64,000 nt of DNA from Pseudomonas brassicacearum (GTDB lineage: Bacteria > Pseudomonadota > Gammaproteobacteria > Pseudomonadales > Pseudomonadaceae). Positions 51,488 through 60,969 of this stretch are shown here, piece by piece. Both the position numbers and the translations under genes were made by a program. How positions within the stretch are numbered: the first letter of the stretch is position 1; every line of letters begins with the position of its first letter. The stretch covers positions 496,001 to 560,000 of the forward strand of contig NZ_MOBJ01000009.1 in NCBI RefSeq assembly GCF_003732225.1. Reading direction: 5' to 3'. Under the pieces are notes generated by a model. That model saw nothing but the letters and a program-made list of their open reading frames with translations. It did not search any database and was not told the origin of the DNA.

Positions 51488-51647
51488 GGTCTGTCTCCGA
51501 TGAATGCACCGAGCTTACTAGAGGCCGGTGCGCAGATTCAATCAGAAAATGCTATCGGCTCGGTGGCCGGTTTCTATGACTTAAGCACTGCGTAGCTTTG
51601 TGACACACTTGGGGATTGTTCGCGGGCACTCATCAAGGAAAACGCAG

Positions 51648-52406
51648 ATGACGACACTGACTATCGCCGCCGCTCAATCGATCTCGATTGTCGGGGACCT
51701 TCACGCCAATATTGCTCGGCACCAACGCTTCGTCCAGGTCGCCGCCGAGCAGGGCGTGCAACTCCTGGTGTTCCCCGAGTTGTCACTCACAGGTTATGAG
51801 CGCGGGTTGGCGGCGGAACTGGCGATCGTGCCGGATGCAGCTGTCTTGCAGCCACTGCGGGATTTGGCTCAGGAGCTGGGTGTAACCGCCGTAGTCGGAA
51901 TGCCGATTCGTCTGTCGGCCAATGCGCCGGTATTGATTGGCGCACTGGTACTGGCTGCCGATGGTTCGCTGGGGGTCTACAGTAAGCAGCATCTGCATTC
52001 AGGTGAGGAGGTGGCGTTTGCGCCGGGTTCGGGCGGTTCGCTGCTGACGATGGGCGACGATACGATCGCGCTGGCAGTGTGCGCGGATTTTTCACACGCC
52101 AGTCACGCTGCTGAAGCCGCAAACAAAGGTGCAAATATCTACGCCGCTGGCGTGCTGATTACCGAAGGTGGCTATGCTCCGGATACCGCATTGCTGCAAG
52201 GTTATGCCCGCGAGCACTCAATGGCGGTGCTGATGGCCAATCATGGCGGTGCGACGGGCGGCTGGGAGTCGGCAGGGCGTAGTGCAATCTGGGCGTCGGA
52301 CGGTTCGCTGATAGCTGCAGCCCCGGGAACTGGGGATTTACTGGTTATCGCCCGTCGACATGCCGGTGAGTGGGGCGGGGAGGTCGTGCCGGTGGTGAGT
52401 GCTTGA
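51648..52406 (+). CDS. Carbon-nitrogen hydrolase (nitrilase superfamily)
   Basis: A 252-residue amidase-type protein. The catalytic triad is visible: E44 in VFPELSLTGYE, K113 in YSKQHLHSGEE and C145 in LAVCADFSH. It hydrolyses an amide or nitrile; the substrate is not evident. AAGGAAAA precedes the ATG at 51648, and the frame to 51600 lacks a site. The acetyltransferase gene starts 9 bases after its stop. Confidence 0.9.
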   Translation: MTTLTIAAAQSISIVGDLHANIARHQRFVQVAAEQGVQLLVFPELSLTGYERGLAAELAIVPDAAVLQPLRDLAQELGVTAVVGMPIRLSANAPVLIGALVLAADGSLGVYSKQHLHSGEEVAFAPGSGGSLLTMGDDTIALAVCADFSHASHAAEAANKGANIYAAGVLITEGGYAPDTALLQGYAREHSMAVLMANHGGATGGWESAGRSAIWASDGSLIAAAPGTGDLLVIARRHAGEWGGEVVPVVSA

Positions 52407-52415
52407 GGAGGGCAA

Positions 52416-52850
52416 ATGGCTTTTGAGCTGCGGCTGGCCTCGTCGGAACATTTGTCGTTTGCGCGAGCGTTGACCTGCCAAACCATGCTGGGCTACTACA
52501 TTCGGCATGATCTGCCGTGGATTGACGAGGCTTTCGATGTGGCCTGGGCGGGTCGGGAAAACTGGCTGATTTGCCAAAATGCATTAGTGCTGGGTTTTAT
52601 CAGCCTGAGCCGTGATTCGAAGGCCCTGTACATTCGCGAGTTGCATGTGATCGAGGCCTTTCGCGGTCAGGGCGCCGGCGCCTGGGCCATCGAGCAGGTG
52701 TTTTCGAAAGCCTGTGCAGAGCTTCGTCCGGCGCTGCGTCTGACGGTGTTCAAGGACAACCCGGCGCAAGTGCTTTATCAGCGTATGGGCTTGCAGATTG
52801 TCGGGCAGGACGATTGTTTCCTGAGGATGGAGCGCAAATGTCCCCGCTGA
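52416..52850 (+). CDS. GNAT-family N-acetyltransferase
   Basis: A 144-residue protein of the Gcn5-related fold. The acetyl-CoA loop lies in LHVIEAFRGQGAGAWAIEQV (R-x-x-G-x-G/A pattern), and the C-terminal strand is NPAQVLYQRMGLQIVGQD. Substrate unknown. GAGGAGGG lies before the ATG; it is cotranscribed with the amidase gene. Confidence 0.88.
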   Translation: MAFELRLASSEHLSFARALTCQTMLGYYIRHDLPWIDEAFDVAWAGRENWLICQNALVLGFISLSRDSKALYIRELHVIEAFRGQGAGAWAIEQVFSKACAELRPALRLTVFKDNPAQVLYQRMGLQIVGQDDCFLRMERKCPR

Positions 52851-52985
52851 AATGTCTGTAAAGCGTGTAGCTCAAGCCATTCAAGACGAATTGAAACTTT
52901 TTATATAGCGCTTGCTGCTAGGTCTGCCGGATGCTTTTTGCTAAGGTGTTCGGCAACCAATAAGACCATATCGCGAGGTGTCTGC

Positions 52986-53627
52986 TTGATTAGGGTGCTA
53001 GTAGTCGATGACCATGATCTCGTTCGTACAGGTATTACACGAATGCTGGCTGACATCGATGGCCTGCAAGTAGTCGGCCAGGCTGAGTCGGGGGAGGAAT
53101 CCCTGCTTAAAGCGCGTGAGTTGAAACCGGATGTAGTGCTGATGGACGTCAAGATGCCCGGGATCGGCGGTCTTGAAGCCACACGCAAGTTATTGCGCAG
53201 CCATCCGGACATCAAAGTCGTCGCGGTCACCGTGTGCGAGGAAGATCCGTTTCCTACCCGGCTGTTGCAAGCTGGCGCTGCGGGCTATCTGACCAAGGGC
53301 GCCGGGCTCAATGAAATGGTGCAGGCGATTCGCCTGGTATTTGCCGGGCAACGTTACATCAGCCCGCAAATTGCCCAGCAATTGGCGATCAAATCGTTCC
53401 AGCCGAGTAATGATTCACCCTTCGACGCACTGTCAGAGCGGGAGATCCAGATCGCCCTGATGATTGTCGGCTGCCAGAAGGTCCAGATCATTTCTGACAA
53501 GCTATGCCTGTCGCCCAAAACCGTGAACACCTACCGTTACCGCATTTTCGAGAAGCTTTCGATCAGCAGCGATGTTGAGTTGACGCTGTTGGCGGTTCGT
53601 CACGGCATGGTCGATGCCAGCCTCTGA
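52986..53627 (+). CDS. gacA: GacA global response regulator
   Basis: A 213-residue FixJ/UvrY-type regulator. The receiver starts IRVLVVDDHDLVRTGI with phospho-acceptor D54 in VVLMDVKMP; the LuxR-type HTH reads ALSEREIQIALMIVG and LSPKTVNTYRYRIFEKL. With GacS it activates small RNAs that sequester RsmA, controlling secondary metabolism. The start is TTG at 52986 with GAGG 8 bases upstream; the in-frame ATG at 52938 would add residues unlike GacA. uvrC begins 2 bases after the stop, the conserved arrangement. Confidence 0.97.
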   Translation: MIRVLVVDDHDLVRTGITRMLADIDGLQVVGQAESGEESLLKARELKPDVVLMDVKMPGIGGLEATRKLLRSHPDIKVVAVTVCEEDPFPTRLLQAGAAGYLTKGAGLNEMVQAIRLVFAGQRYISPQIAQQLAIKSFQPSNDSPFDALSEREIQIALMIVGCQKVQIISDKLCLSPKTVNTYRYRIFEKLSISSDVELTLLAVRHGMVDASL

Positions 53628-53629
53628 CA

Positions 53630-55453
53630 ATGACCGACCCGTTTGATCCAAGCGCCTTTCTGTCGACCTGTAGTGGGCGCCCCGGCGTGTATCGCATGTT
53701 CGACAGCGGTGCGCGCCTGCTGTACGTGGGCAAAGCCAAGAACCTGAAAAAGCGTCTGGCGAGTTATTTCCGCAAGACCGGCCTGGCACCCAAAACGGCT
53801 GCGCTGGTGGGGCGTATTGCCCAAATCGAAACCACCATCACCGCCAACGAAACCGAAGCGCTGCTGCTTGAGCAGACGCTGATCAAGGAATGGCGGCCGC
53901 CATACAACATCCTCCTGCGAGACGATAAGTCCTATCCGTATGTGTTTCTTTCGGAGGGTGACTTCCCACGCCTGAGCATCCATCGTGGCGCGAAAAAGCT
54001 GAAGGGCAAATACTTCGGTCCGTATCCTAGCGCGGGCGCGATCCGTGAAAGCCTGAGCCTGCTGCAAAAGACCTTTTTTGTTCGTCAGTGCGAAGACAGT
54101 TACTACAAAAACCGCACGCGGCCCTGCTTGCAGTACCAGATCAAACGTTGCAAGGCACCCTGCGTCGGCCTGGTCGAGCCGCAGGTGTACGCCGAGGATG
54201 TGCGTCACTCGGTGATGTTCCTCGAAGGTCGCAGCAATGCGCTGACAGACGAGCTGTCCGCGGGCATGGAGCAGGCGGCGAGCACCCTGGATTTTGAGCG
54301 GGCGGCCGAGTTGCGGGATCAGATTTCCCTGCTGCGTCGGGTGCAGGATCAACAGAGCATGGAAGGCGGGACGGGGGATGTCGATGTCATTGCGGCATTT
54401 ATCAATCCGGGCGGTGCCTGTGTTCATTTGATCAGTGTGCGCGGTGGACGGGTGCTGGGCAGCAAGAACTTTTTCCCGCAGGTGGGTATTGAAGAGGATG
54501 TTGCCGAGGTTATGGCGGCGTTTCTTGGCCAGTACTTCATCAGCAGTCCCGAGCGCGACTTGCCGAGCGAATTGATCGTCAATGTGGTCCATGAAGACTT
54601 TCCGACCCTGATCTCGGCCATCGAAGAGCTGCGCGGTCGCGAGTTGACCATCAGTCACCGGGTTCGCGGCACGCGAGCACGCTGGCAGCAACTGGCCGTG
54701 ACCAATGCCGAGCAGGCGCTTGGGGCACGGCTGGCCAACCGTCAGCACGTTGCCGCGCGGTTTGAAGCCTTGGCGCAAGTGCTCAATCTGGATGAACCGC
54801 CGCAACGGCTGGAGTGCTATGACATCAGTCATTCGAGTGGTGAAGCGACTGTAGCGTCTTGCGTGGTGTTTGGCCCCGAGGGGCCGCTGAAGTCCGACTA
54901 CCGCCGCTACAATATCGAAGGTGTCACGCCGGGCGATGACTACGCGGCGATGCACCAGGCGCTGACTCGACGCTTCAGCAAGCTGAAGGACGGCGAGGGT
55001 AAATTGCCGGATATATTGTTGGTGGACGGCGGCAAAGGGCAGCTATCGATGGCGCGTGATGTGCTCAACGAGCTGGCCGTGCCCGACCTGATCCTTCTGG
55101 GCGTGGCCAAAGGTGCAACGCGCAAGGCCGGGTTTGAAACGCTCTATCTTAATGACGCCGCGCATGAGTTCACCTTGCGCGGAGATTCTCCAGCGCTGCA
55201 CTTGATCCAGCAGATCCGCGATGAAGCGCACCGCTTTGCAATTACCGGTCACCGTGCGCGGCGTGGGAAAACTCGTCGCACTTCAACGCTCGAAGGCGTT
55301 GCCGGGGTAGGGCCGACACGGCGGCGTGATCTGTTGAAACATTTTGGTGGATTGCAGGAGCTGTCTCGTGCAAGCATCGAAGAGATCGCCAAAGCACCGG
55401 GGATCAGTAAAAAGCTCGCTGAGTTGATTTATGCAAACCTGCACAGCGAGTAG
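53630..55453 (+). CDS. uvrC: UvrABC excinuclease subunit C
   Basis: A 607-residue nucleotide-excision-repair nuclease. GIY-YIG domain at residues 14-95 (GVYRMFDSGARLLYVGKAKN), UVR motif at about 205-240, the C-terminal RNase H-like domain with ECYDISHSSGE, and helix-hairpin-helix repeats at the end (LEGVAGVGPTRRRDLL). It makes both incisions around UvrB-bound lesions. Cotranscribed with gacA. Confidence 0.98.
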   Translation: MTDPFDPSAFLSTCSGRPGVYRMFDSGARLLYVGKAKNLKKRLASYFRKTGLAPKTAALVGRIAQIETTITANETEALLLEQTLIKEWRPPYNILLRDDKSYPYVFLSEGDFPRLSIHRGAKKLKGKYFGPYPSAGAIRESLSLLQKTFFVRQCEDSYYKNRTRPCLQYQIKRCKAPCVGLVEPQVYAEDVRHSVMFLEGRSNALTDELSAGMEQAASTLDFERAAELRDQISLLRRVQDQQSMEGGTGDVDVIAAFINPGGACVHLISVRGGRVLGSKNFFPQVGIEEDVAEVMAAFLGQYFISSPERDLPSELIVNVVHEDFPTLISAIEELRGRELTISHRVRGTRARWQQLAVTNAEQALGARLANRQHVAARFEALAQVLNLDEPPQRLECYDISHSSGEATVASCVVFGPEGPLKSDYRRYNIEGVTPGDDYAAMHQALTRRFSKLKDGEGKLPDILLVDGGKGQLSMARDVLNELAVPDLILLGVAKGATRKAGFETLYLNDAAHEFTLRGDSPALHLIQQIRDEAHRFAITGHRARRGKTRRTSTLEGVAGVGPTRRRDLLKHFGGLQELSRASIEEIAKAPGISKKLAELIYANLHSE

Positions 55454-55486
55454 AATGCCCAACTCACCTCGTAGCCAGTTGTGCCG

Positions 55487-56047
55487 ATGAATATCCCTAA
55501 TCTGATCACCGTTCTACGCGTTCTACTTATCCCGATTTTCATTTTGCTGTTTTACCTGCCGTACCAATGGAGCTACCTGGCGTCCGCTTCGGTCTTCGCG
55601 TTTGCCGCGGCCACCGACTGGCTCGACGGATACCTTGCCCGCCGTCTGGAGCAAAGCACACCGTTCGGGGCCTTTCTCGATCCGGTTGCCGATAAACTGA
55701 TGGTGGCGGTGGCGCTGGTACTGCTGGTGCAGGAACACGGCAACCTGTGGCTCACGCTGCCGGCTGCGGTGATCATCGGCCGTGAAATCGTCGTCTCTGC
55801 ACTCAGAGAGTGGATGGCCGAACTGGGGGCGCGTGCGCATGTTGCCGTATCGAACCTGGGCAAATGGAAAACCGCTGCGCAGATGCTGGCGCTGGTGATC
55901 CTGCTGGCCAATCCGTCTGACTTCAGCTTTTGGGTTCTGGTGGGTTATGCCTTGCTGATGATCTCCGCAGGCCTGACGTTGTGGTCCATGGTGCAGTATC
56001 TACGCGCTGCCTGGCCGCATCTGAAAACCGATGTAGAAAAAAAATAA
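55487..56047 (+). CDS. pgsA: CDP-diacylglycerol-glycerol-3-phosphate 3-phosphatidyltransferase
   Basis: A 186-residue inner-membrane enzyme making phosphatidylglycerol-phosphate. The CDP-alcohol phosphotransferase motif reads DWLDGYLARRLEQSTPFGAF and then LDPVADK. Four hydrophobic segments. The ATG at 55487 starts MNIPNLITVLRVLLIP, standard for PgsA. Third gene of the gacA-uvrC-pgsA block. Confidence 0.97.
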   Translation: MNIPNLITVLRVLLIPIFILLFYLPYQWSYLASASVFAFAAATDWLDGYLARRLEQSTPFGAFLDPVADKLMVAVALVLLVQEHGNLWLTLPAAVIIGREIVVSALREWMAELGARAHVAVSNLGKWKTAAQMLALVILLANPSDFSFWVLVGYALLMISAGLTLWSMVQYLRAAWPHLKTDVEKK

Positions 56048-56067
56048 AACTTTTTTGAATCAAGGGG

Positions 56068-56095
56068 TTGACGGGACTTCTAAATTCTATAAAAT
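56068..56095 (+). promoter_or_regulatory. Promoter of tRNA-Gly
   Basis: -35 TTGACG (56068-56073), 16-base spacer, -10 TAAAAT (56090-56095), and a GC-rich discriminator, as in stringently controlled stable RNA promoters. Confidence 0.7.
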
Positions 56096-56110
56096 GCGCC
56101 ACACCAAGAC

Positions 56111-56186
<76 letters not shown>

Positions 56187-56190
56187 AGCA

Positions 56191-56228
56191 TTAAAAAATG
56201 GATCTCTGAAAAGAGGTCCATTTTTTTC
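56191..56228 (+). terminator. Terminator after tRNA-Gly
   Basis: AAAAAATGGATCTCT, loop GAAA, AGAGGTCCATTTTTTT: long stem with one weak pair and a T run. Confidence 0.85.
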
Positions 56229-56399
56229 GTCCAAAGAAAAGTCTTTCAAGGTGACGCGCAATTCGTACACGCGTCGAACGCAGCATCGAGTCTTCCTGCA
56301 TCGTGTAGACGATTGTAGTGGCTCATCCCTTTCTCTCATCAACGCGTAGGGCAATAACTCAAACTCCATGCAGAGCCTGCGCGTTGTCTCCAGTGGGCG

Positions 56400-56801
56400 T
56401 CAGTCCGGGAAGTGATCGCCGAACATGGGATGGCCGCCGACGGAGCTTTCCCGTGTCGCCTCATCCTGGATGACGTCCCAATGTTCGACCATCACGCCGT
56501 CCTCGAGGCGGAGGATGTCGACCACGACCCAGTTCGTCGGCTGGCCGAGGCCAGAGAACCGGCCGTGCAGCATGACGAAATCGCCTTGCGCCACAGCGAG
56601 CTGGCATTCGTAACGCAGATCGGCCGGCCCCGTTGCGACCAGACCAAACAGTCCCTCGCGACCTGGGGGCACATGAGCACTATGCTGGATATAGGAGGGC
56701 GACCAGAAGTGTTCGGCCGCAGCCAGATCCTTGCGGTTGAACAGGGTTTCGAAGCCTTCGAGAACGATTGCCTTGTTCTCGGCGGGTGTGTGTACGGTCA
56801 T
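56400..56801 (-). CDS. SnoaL-like / NTF2-fold protein
   Basis: About 133 residues with the SnoaL-like pattern LEGFETLFNRKDLAAAEHFW and SPSYIQHS, then GDFVMLHGRFSG and DILRLEDGVMVEHWDVIQ. The fold is a small cone used by polyketide cyclases, hydratases and carrier proteins; the reaction here is unknown. AGGATC lies 9 bases before the ATG at 56801; an ATG at 56822 lacks a site. It probably shares a transcript with the SDR gene upstream. Confidence 0.85.
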   Translation of the reverse strand: MTVHTPAENKAIVLEGFETLFNRKDLAAAEHFWSPSYIQHSAHVPPGREGLFGLVATGPADLRYECQLAVAQGDFVMLHGRFSGLGQPTNWVVVDILRLEDGVMVEHWDVIQDEATRESSVGGHPMFGDHFPD

Positions 56802-56859
56802 AGTCTTGATCCTGTTAGCCATGTGAGGGGCGGGCGACCGCCAGAGCCGCCCGGCGCGG

Positions 56860-57618
56860 TCAGTCCAAAGCCGGCCCGGCTGCGATCATGTCGTTGAACT
56901 GATTGACCCACGCATGTTCGTTTGGGCCGGGGTTGGCACGCATGGCCTCGGCTGGAGAGACGAGGATTTCGTCCACGCCGCTCTCGAACTGCGTCATCGC
57001 TTCAGTAATGAACTGGTCGAGAGGAATAGCGCGCTCTTCCTCGCTGCTATCGAGCAGCTCGGTGCGTACCCAGGGCGGTGCGATTTCGACCAGTTGGATG
57101 CCATGTCCCCGCAGCAGGTAGCGCTGTGACAGCGTGTAGGAATGGAGTGCTGCCTTGGTCGCCGAATAGACCGCCGTCACTGCCATCGGCACGAAGCCGA
57201 GAACGGAGGAGACGTTGACGATCACCGCATCAGGCCGTGCCTTCAGATGCTCGACCAGCGCCGAGGTCATGCGGATCGGGCCGAGCAGGTTGGTGGTGAC
57301 GGTCGACAGTGCGAGCGCATCGTCCACCGGCCCGTCTGCGTGATCCAGCATCATGATGCCGGCATTATTGATCAGCACATTCACGTCCGGATAATTGGCA
57401 ATGAGCGTCTGCGCTGCCGCCTGGATGCTGCCCGGATCAGTAATGTCGAGCTCAATTGCGGCCATGCCGGGGTTGGCGTCGAGCGTCTCCTGCAGCCGCT
57501 CTTTGCGCCGGCCAGAGATGATCACCTTATTACCGAGCGTGTGGAAGGCTTCGGCCAGGCCGCGGCCAATGCCGGAGCCGCCGCCGGTGATGAAGATAGT
57601 ATTGCCGGTCATACGCAT
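56860..57618 (-). CDS. Short-chain dehydrogenase/reductase (DltE-like)
   Basis: A 252-residue SDR. ITGGGSGIGRGLAEAF binds NAD(P), NNAGIMMLDH is the structural motif, and the active site lies in VNVSSVLGFVPMAVTAVYSA with TKAALHSYT. The order and the LDITDP segment resemble DltE-type SDRs of unknown substrate. AGGAG lies 7 bases before the ATG at 57618. It is in line with the LysR gene upstream and the SnoaL-like gene downstream. Confidence 0.9.
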   Translation of the reverse strand: MRMTGNTIFITGGGSGIGRGLAEAFHTLGNKVIISGRRKERLQETLDANPGMAAIELDITDPGSIQAAAQTLIANYPDVNVLINNAGIMMLDHADGPVDDALALSTVTTNLLGPIRMTSALVEHLKARPDAVIVNVSSVLGFVPMAVTAVYSATKAALHSYTLSQRYLLRGHGIQLVEIAPPWVRTELLDSSEEERAIPLDQFITEAMTQFESGVDEILVSPAEAMRANPGPNEHAWVNQFNDMIAAGPALD

Positions 57619-57759
57619 GACACTTCTCCTTGATTGATGAAGTAGGGGGCGTCCAGCGCGCCGCTCGGCTGAAAAGGTCGACCGATGCGTCGTGCAGGAT
57701 GACGGCACTAAATTGGCAGGTGCGGCGGGATCAGAGTAGCCACTCTGGCTCGCTATCTT

Positions 57760-58695
57760 CTATGTATGGGATGCATAGGTATTGCTGCGATGTGTTCCGA
57801 GCGCGTCGCAGCCCTCGCCAAGAAGGCTGGATACAAGATGCTCGATCAAGGCACGACCGGCACTCCGGGTACGCGAGCCATGGGGGAAGTAGGCATGAAC
57901 AGGTACGGAATCGGTCTCCCAATCGGTGAGCAGTGTGACGAGTTCACCACTTTCAAGCTCACGCCGGCACGCCCAGGCCGTTGTCGACGTGATCCCCAAC
58001 CCAGCGGCTGCGGCTGCGACAGCTCCCTCATTTTCGTCGGTCGAGAAGTGAGCCTCGAGCTGAATTGTCCTGGTCTCTCCATTGCGTGTGAACATCCAGC
58101 CGCTCGGGACAGTCGAGGCTGGACCTGCAATGATTCGATGTGATTGCAGGTCCTCCGGTGTAGTCGGCTCTCCAGCGGCGCGCAAGTAGGAGGGCGAGGC
58201 GAGAATGAACCTGGAGATTGTCATGATCTGACGGCTTGTTGCACTGGAGTCCAATAGCCGCCCCAGCCTTATCGCCACATCGATATTTTCGCGGACCAGA
58301 TCTTGCCAGTGATCAGCGAGCAGGACCTGGATATGCAGGTTGGGATGTATTGCCGCGAACGGAGCTATGCGCGGAATGATTTCCCTTACGCCGATGCTCG
58401 TTGGCATGCTGATCCGGACGACGCCACGCAGCTCTCCACCTGCGCGAACGCTCTGCTCGGCTTCTTCCACTGCTGCAAGGATCGGCTCCATGCGCGACAG
58501 AAAATCCGCCCCCGCCTCAGTGGGTACAACTGCGCGTGTCGATCTCGCCAAAAGCAGGGTACCGAGATCGGCTTCGAGTTCGGCAACAACCCTGGAGACC
58601 TGGGATTGAGAAAGACCCATTTCGCGTGCCGCGGCCGAAAAACTGCCCAGCCGCGCCACCCTTGTGAACAGCCTGTAGGTGAAAAGGTCCTTCAT
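57760..58695 (-). CDS. LysR-family transcriptional regulator
   Basis: A 311-residue LTTR. The DNA-binding domain reads FTRVARLGSFSAAAREMGLS then QSQVSRVVAELEADLGTLLL; the effector domain begins ELRGVVRISMPTSIGVREII. GAGG lies 8 bases before the ATG at 58695. It lies upstream of the SDR gene on the same strand, so the usual divergent layout is absent; a remnant of a reductase gene sits just upstream of its start. Confidence 0.92.
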   Translation of the reverse strand: MKDLFTYRLFTRVARLGSFSAAAREMGLSQSQVSRVVAELEADLGTLLLARSTRAVVPTEAGADFLSRMEPILAAVEEAEQSVRAGGELRGVVRISMPTSIGVREIIPRIAPFAAIHPNLHIQVLLADHWQDLVRENIDVAIRLGRLLDSSATSRQIMTISRFILASPSYLRAAGEPTTPEDLQSHRIIAGPASTVPSGWMFTRNGETRTIQLEAHFSTDENEGAVAAAAAGLGITSTTAWACRRELESGELVTLLTDWETDSVPVHAYFPHGSRTRSAGRALIEHLVSSLLGEGCDALGTHRSNTYASHT

Positions 58696-58779
58696 ACTAG
58701 GCACCTCTTTGGAAGCGAAATAGGTGTCCATGGGCAGATGGGAGTAGCTATGGCCCCCAGTTGCCGGTGGTGCAGAGCA

Positions 58780-58857
58780 TCAGGCAGCTTCGGTGTAGAA
58801 AGGATAGTCCGGGTAACCCACCTCCGCGCCACCGGAAGCCGTCCAAGTCTCATCCAT
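58780..58857 (-). pseudogene. Possible remnant of an Old Yellow Enzyme C-terminus
   Basis: A minus-strand frame ends ASGGAEVGYPDYPFYTEAA before a TGA, resembling the GGAEGYTDYP end of alkene reductases of the NemA/XenB type. Nothing upstream in any frame extends the similarity, so only the last 25 or so codons would remain. Confidence 0.4.
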
Positions 58858-58919
58858 CCCGACGAGCCTGACCTGCTGCGGGCTAGCCCGGTTTCTGCGC
58901 GCGTAAGAGTGTTGCCCCT

Positions 58920-59303
58920 CTACCCGCCGCTCCCATAAGGTCGAGTAATGACCTCAAGGAGATGACCGTCGGGGTCCTCGAAATACACCCCGCGGCCACC
59001 GTCGTTCCGGTTGATTTCTCCAGTCCGGTGCTTGCCAGGGTCTGCCCAATACTGCAGCCCTCGATCACGGATGCGGGCGAAGATTTGATCGAAGTCGTCT
59101 TCGCCTATCAAGAAGGCATAATGCTGGGAGGAAATCTTGCCATCGCGCTCGTAGAAGTCGAGTGAAACGTTGTTGTTGAGTTGAACGACCAGCATTGGTC
59201 CGAATCGGGTAGCGGATTGCAGGCCCAGAACTTCCGTGAGGAATGTTGCTGATGTCTGCTTGTCGCGGCACCAGACGATAGTATGGTTTAGCTGCACGCT
59301 CAC
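58920..59303 (-). CDS. VOC (glyoxalase/dioxygenase superfamily) protein
   Basis: A 127-residue two-module betaalphabetabetabeta protein. LNHTIVWCRDKQTSATFLTE begins the first module; the second ends GVYFEDPDGHLLEVITRPYG, with the usual metal-ligand glutamate. Members include glyoxalases, antibiotic-binding proteins and dioxygenases; no specific role can be given. It follows the FMN reductase gene on the same strand at 18 bases, so likely one operon. Confidence 0.88.
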   Translation of the reverse strand: MSVQLNHTIVWCRDKQTSATFLTEVLGLQSATRFGPMLVVQLNNNVSLDFYERDGKISSQHYAFLIGEDDFDQIFARIRDRGLQYWADPGKHRTGEINRNDGGRGVYFEDPDGHLLEVITRPYGSGG

Positions 59304-59321
59304 GTTGCGCCTCCTTTTAGC

Positions 59322-59933
59322 CTAATGTTCCCTCGCGCTCTTGAGCGCCTTGGTCCACCACGCGATATCGTCGAGCAACTCGTTGGCGGCCCGCGCCAGG
59401 TGCGGAAAATCATCGAAGCTCTTGCCCTGTTGCCAAATGCCCAGGAACTCCACCATGCCGATGTGAACAGCATGGCGCACTGGCGCCATCTGCAACTCGA
59501 TGCTGGTCAACCGAAGCTGCTCGACCGCGCGTGCTGCGCCGACTCCGCCGTAGCCGACGAAGCCGATCGGCTTGCGGATGAATTCCTTGTACGCATAGTC
59601 GAGCGCGTTTTTCAGCACCGCACTTGGTCCATGGTTGTACTCGGGCGTGATCACGATCAGGCCATCCAGCGTCGCGAGCTTGTCGGCCCAGCGCTGCGCG
59701 GCCTCGTTCTTCACCGGCCCCCAGGCCGGCGACATCGGTTCGTTGAAGAAGGGCAGCGGGTGATCGCGCAAGTCGATCAGTTCGAAGGCGAGGTCGGCGC
59801 GTTGCCTGGCGATCTCGTGGATCCAGTGCGCGGGCTTTTCGCCGAAGCGGCCTTCGCGTGTCGAGCCGATGACGATGCCGATCCGAGGTGGTTGCTGTGG
59901 GGTCATGGTGATTTCGGAGGAAGAATTGGTCAT
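59322..59933 (-). CDS. NAD(P)H-dependent FMN reductase
   Basis: About 203 residues with flavodoxin-like fold. It has RIGIVIGSTREGRFGEKPAHW at the FMN phosphate site, LDGLIVITPEYNHGPSAVLK and KPIGFVGYGGVGAARAVEQL, the family signature. It reduces FMN or quinones with NAD(P)H. AAGGAG lies upstream of the ATG at 59933; an ATG at 59906 is possible. Divergent from a LysR gene that probably regulates it. Confidence 0.9.
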   Translation of the reverse strand: MTNSSSEITMTPQQPPRIGIVIGSTREGRFGEKPAHWIHEIARQRADLAFELIDLRDHPLPFFNEPMSPAWGPVKNEAAQRWADKLATLDGLIVITPEYNHGPSAVLKNALDYAYKEFIRKPIGFVGYGGVGAARAVEQLRLTSIELQMAPVRHAVHIGMVEFLGIWQQGKSFDDFPHLARAANELLDDIAWWTKALKSAREH

Positions 59934-60075
59934 GGCAAATCGATCTCCTTGCAAAGCCCGCTGTGCGGAGTTGGGAGCCCGCGGCTCGATACCTGAACAC
60001 TAGGGCTGGGCCGATTGATTGACTAGCCGCTACAATTGGATTGCACTCGTCCACTCACACCAGGAATGGCTGGCC

Positions 60076-60969
60076 ATGCTCGACCTCAATGACATCGCCA
60101 TGTTTGTGCAGGTGGTGCGCAGCGGCAGTTTTGCAGAGGCGGCGCGGCGGCTGGGCTTGCCGCCCAATACCGTGAGTCGCCGCGTCCAGCAGCTCGAAGC
60201 GCATCTCGGCACGCGGCTGCTGCAACGTTCCACTCGCAAGCTCACGCTCACCAGTGCTGGCCAAGGCTTTCATGAGCGTTGCGCGGGAGCGGTCGACGGC
60301 CTGCTCGAAGCGGGGCAGGCGTTGACGACGGGCAGCAACGAGCCCAGTGGCCTGGTGCGCGTGGCGGCGCCGGCTGACTTCTTCGACCTCTTCCCGATGG
60401 AGTGGGTGGCCGAGTTTCTGGCCGCGTATCCGCGCGTGCGACTCGACTTCGTGCTCAGCGATGCGAAGGCCGACTTGATCGCAGAGCAGATCGATATCGC
60501 CTTTCGCGGCGGACCCTTGCGCGATTCAGGCTATGTCGGCCGTCAAATCTTCGCCCCCCGCAGCGACGGGATGGTGGCAAGCCCCGCTTACATCGCCGCG
60601 CGCGGCTCACCCCGCACGCTGCAGGACCTGGTGAGCCACGACTGTGTGATCCCCGCGCATCCCAGCGGCCACGCCACATGGCGTTTGGCAGGCCCGAATG
60701 GCGAGGAAGAAGTGCAAGTCGCCGGGCGCTTCAGCGGCAATACCGCGCAGGCACTGCGCAAGGCCACCGTGGCCGGACTCGGCATCGCTCTGCTACCGCC
60801 CGCGATGGCCAGGCTCGACGTTCAGGCCGGTGTGCTCGTCCCGGTGCTGCCTCAATACCAGCGCACCGGCTACGGCATGAGCGTGCTGTACCCAAGCCGC
60901 CGGCACCTGCCGCTCGCGGTATCGGCATTCATCGGGTTGGTGATCCAGAAGATGAATGCTCAAGTCTGA
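60076..60969 (+). CDS. LysR-family transcriptional regulator
   Basis: A 297-residue LTTR with DNA-binding domain DLNDIAMFVQVVRSGSFAEA then NTVSRRVQQLEAHLGTRLLQ and effector domain from about residue 90. The region FVLSDAKADLIAEQIDIAFR fits the CrgA-like subgroup. I use the ATG at 60076, which gives the canonical LysR N-terminus. It is divergent from the FMN reductase/VOC pair across 142 bases, the usual position of a LysR regulator and its target. Confidence 0.92.
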   Translation: MLDLNDIAMFVQVVRSGSFAEAARRLGLPPNTVSRRVQQLEAHLGTRLLQRSTRKLTLTSAGQGFHERCAGAVDGLLEAGQALTTGSNEPSGLVRVAAPADFFDLFPMEWVAEFLAAYPRVRLDFVLSDAKADLIAEQIDIAFRGGPLRDSGYVGRQIFAPRSDGMVASPAYIAARGSPRTLQDLVSHDCVIPAHPSGHATWRLAGPNGEEEVQVAGRFSGNTAQALRKATVAGLGIALLPPAMARLDVQAGVLVPVLPQYQRTGYGMSVLYPSRRHLPLAVSAFIGLVIQKMNAQV

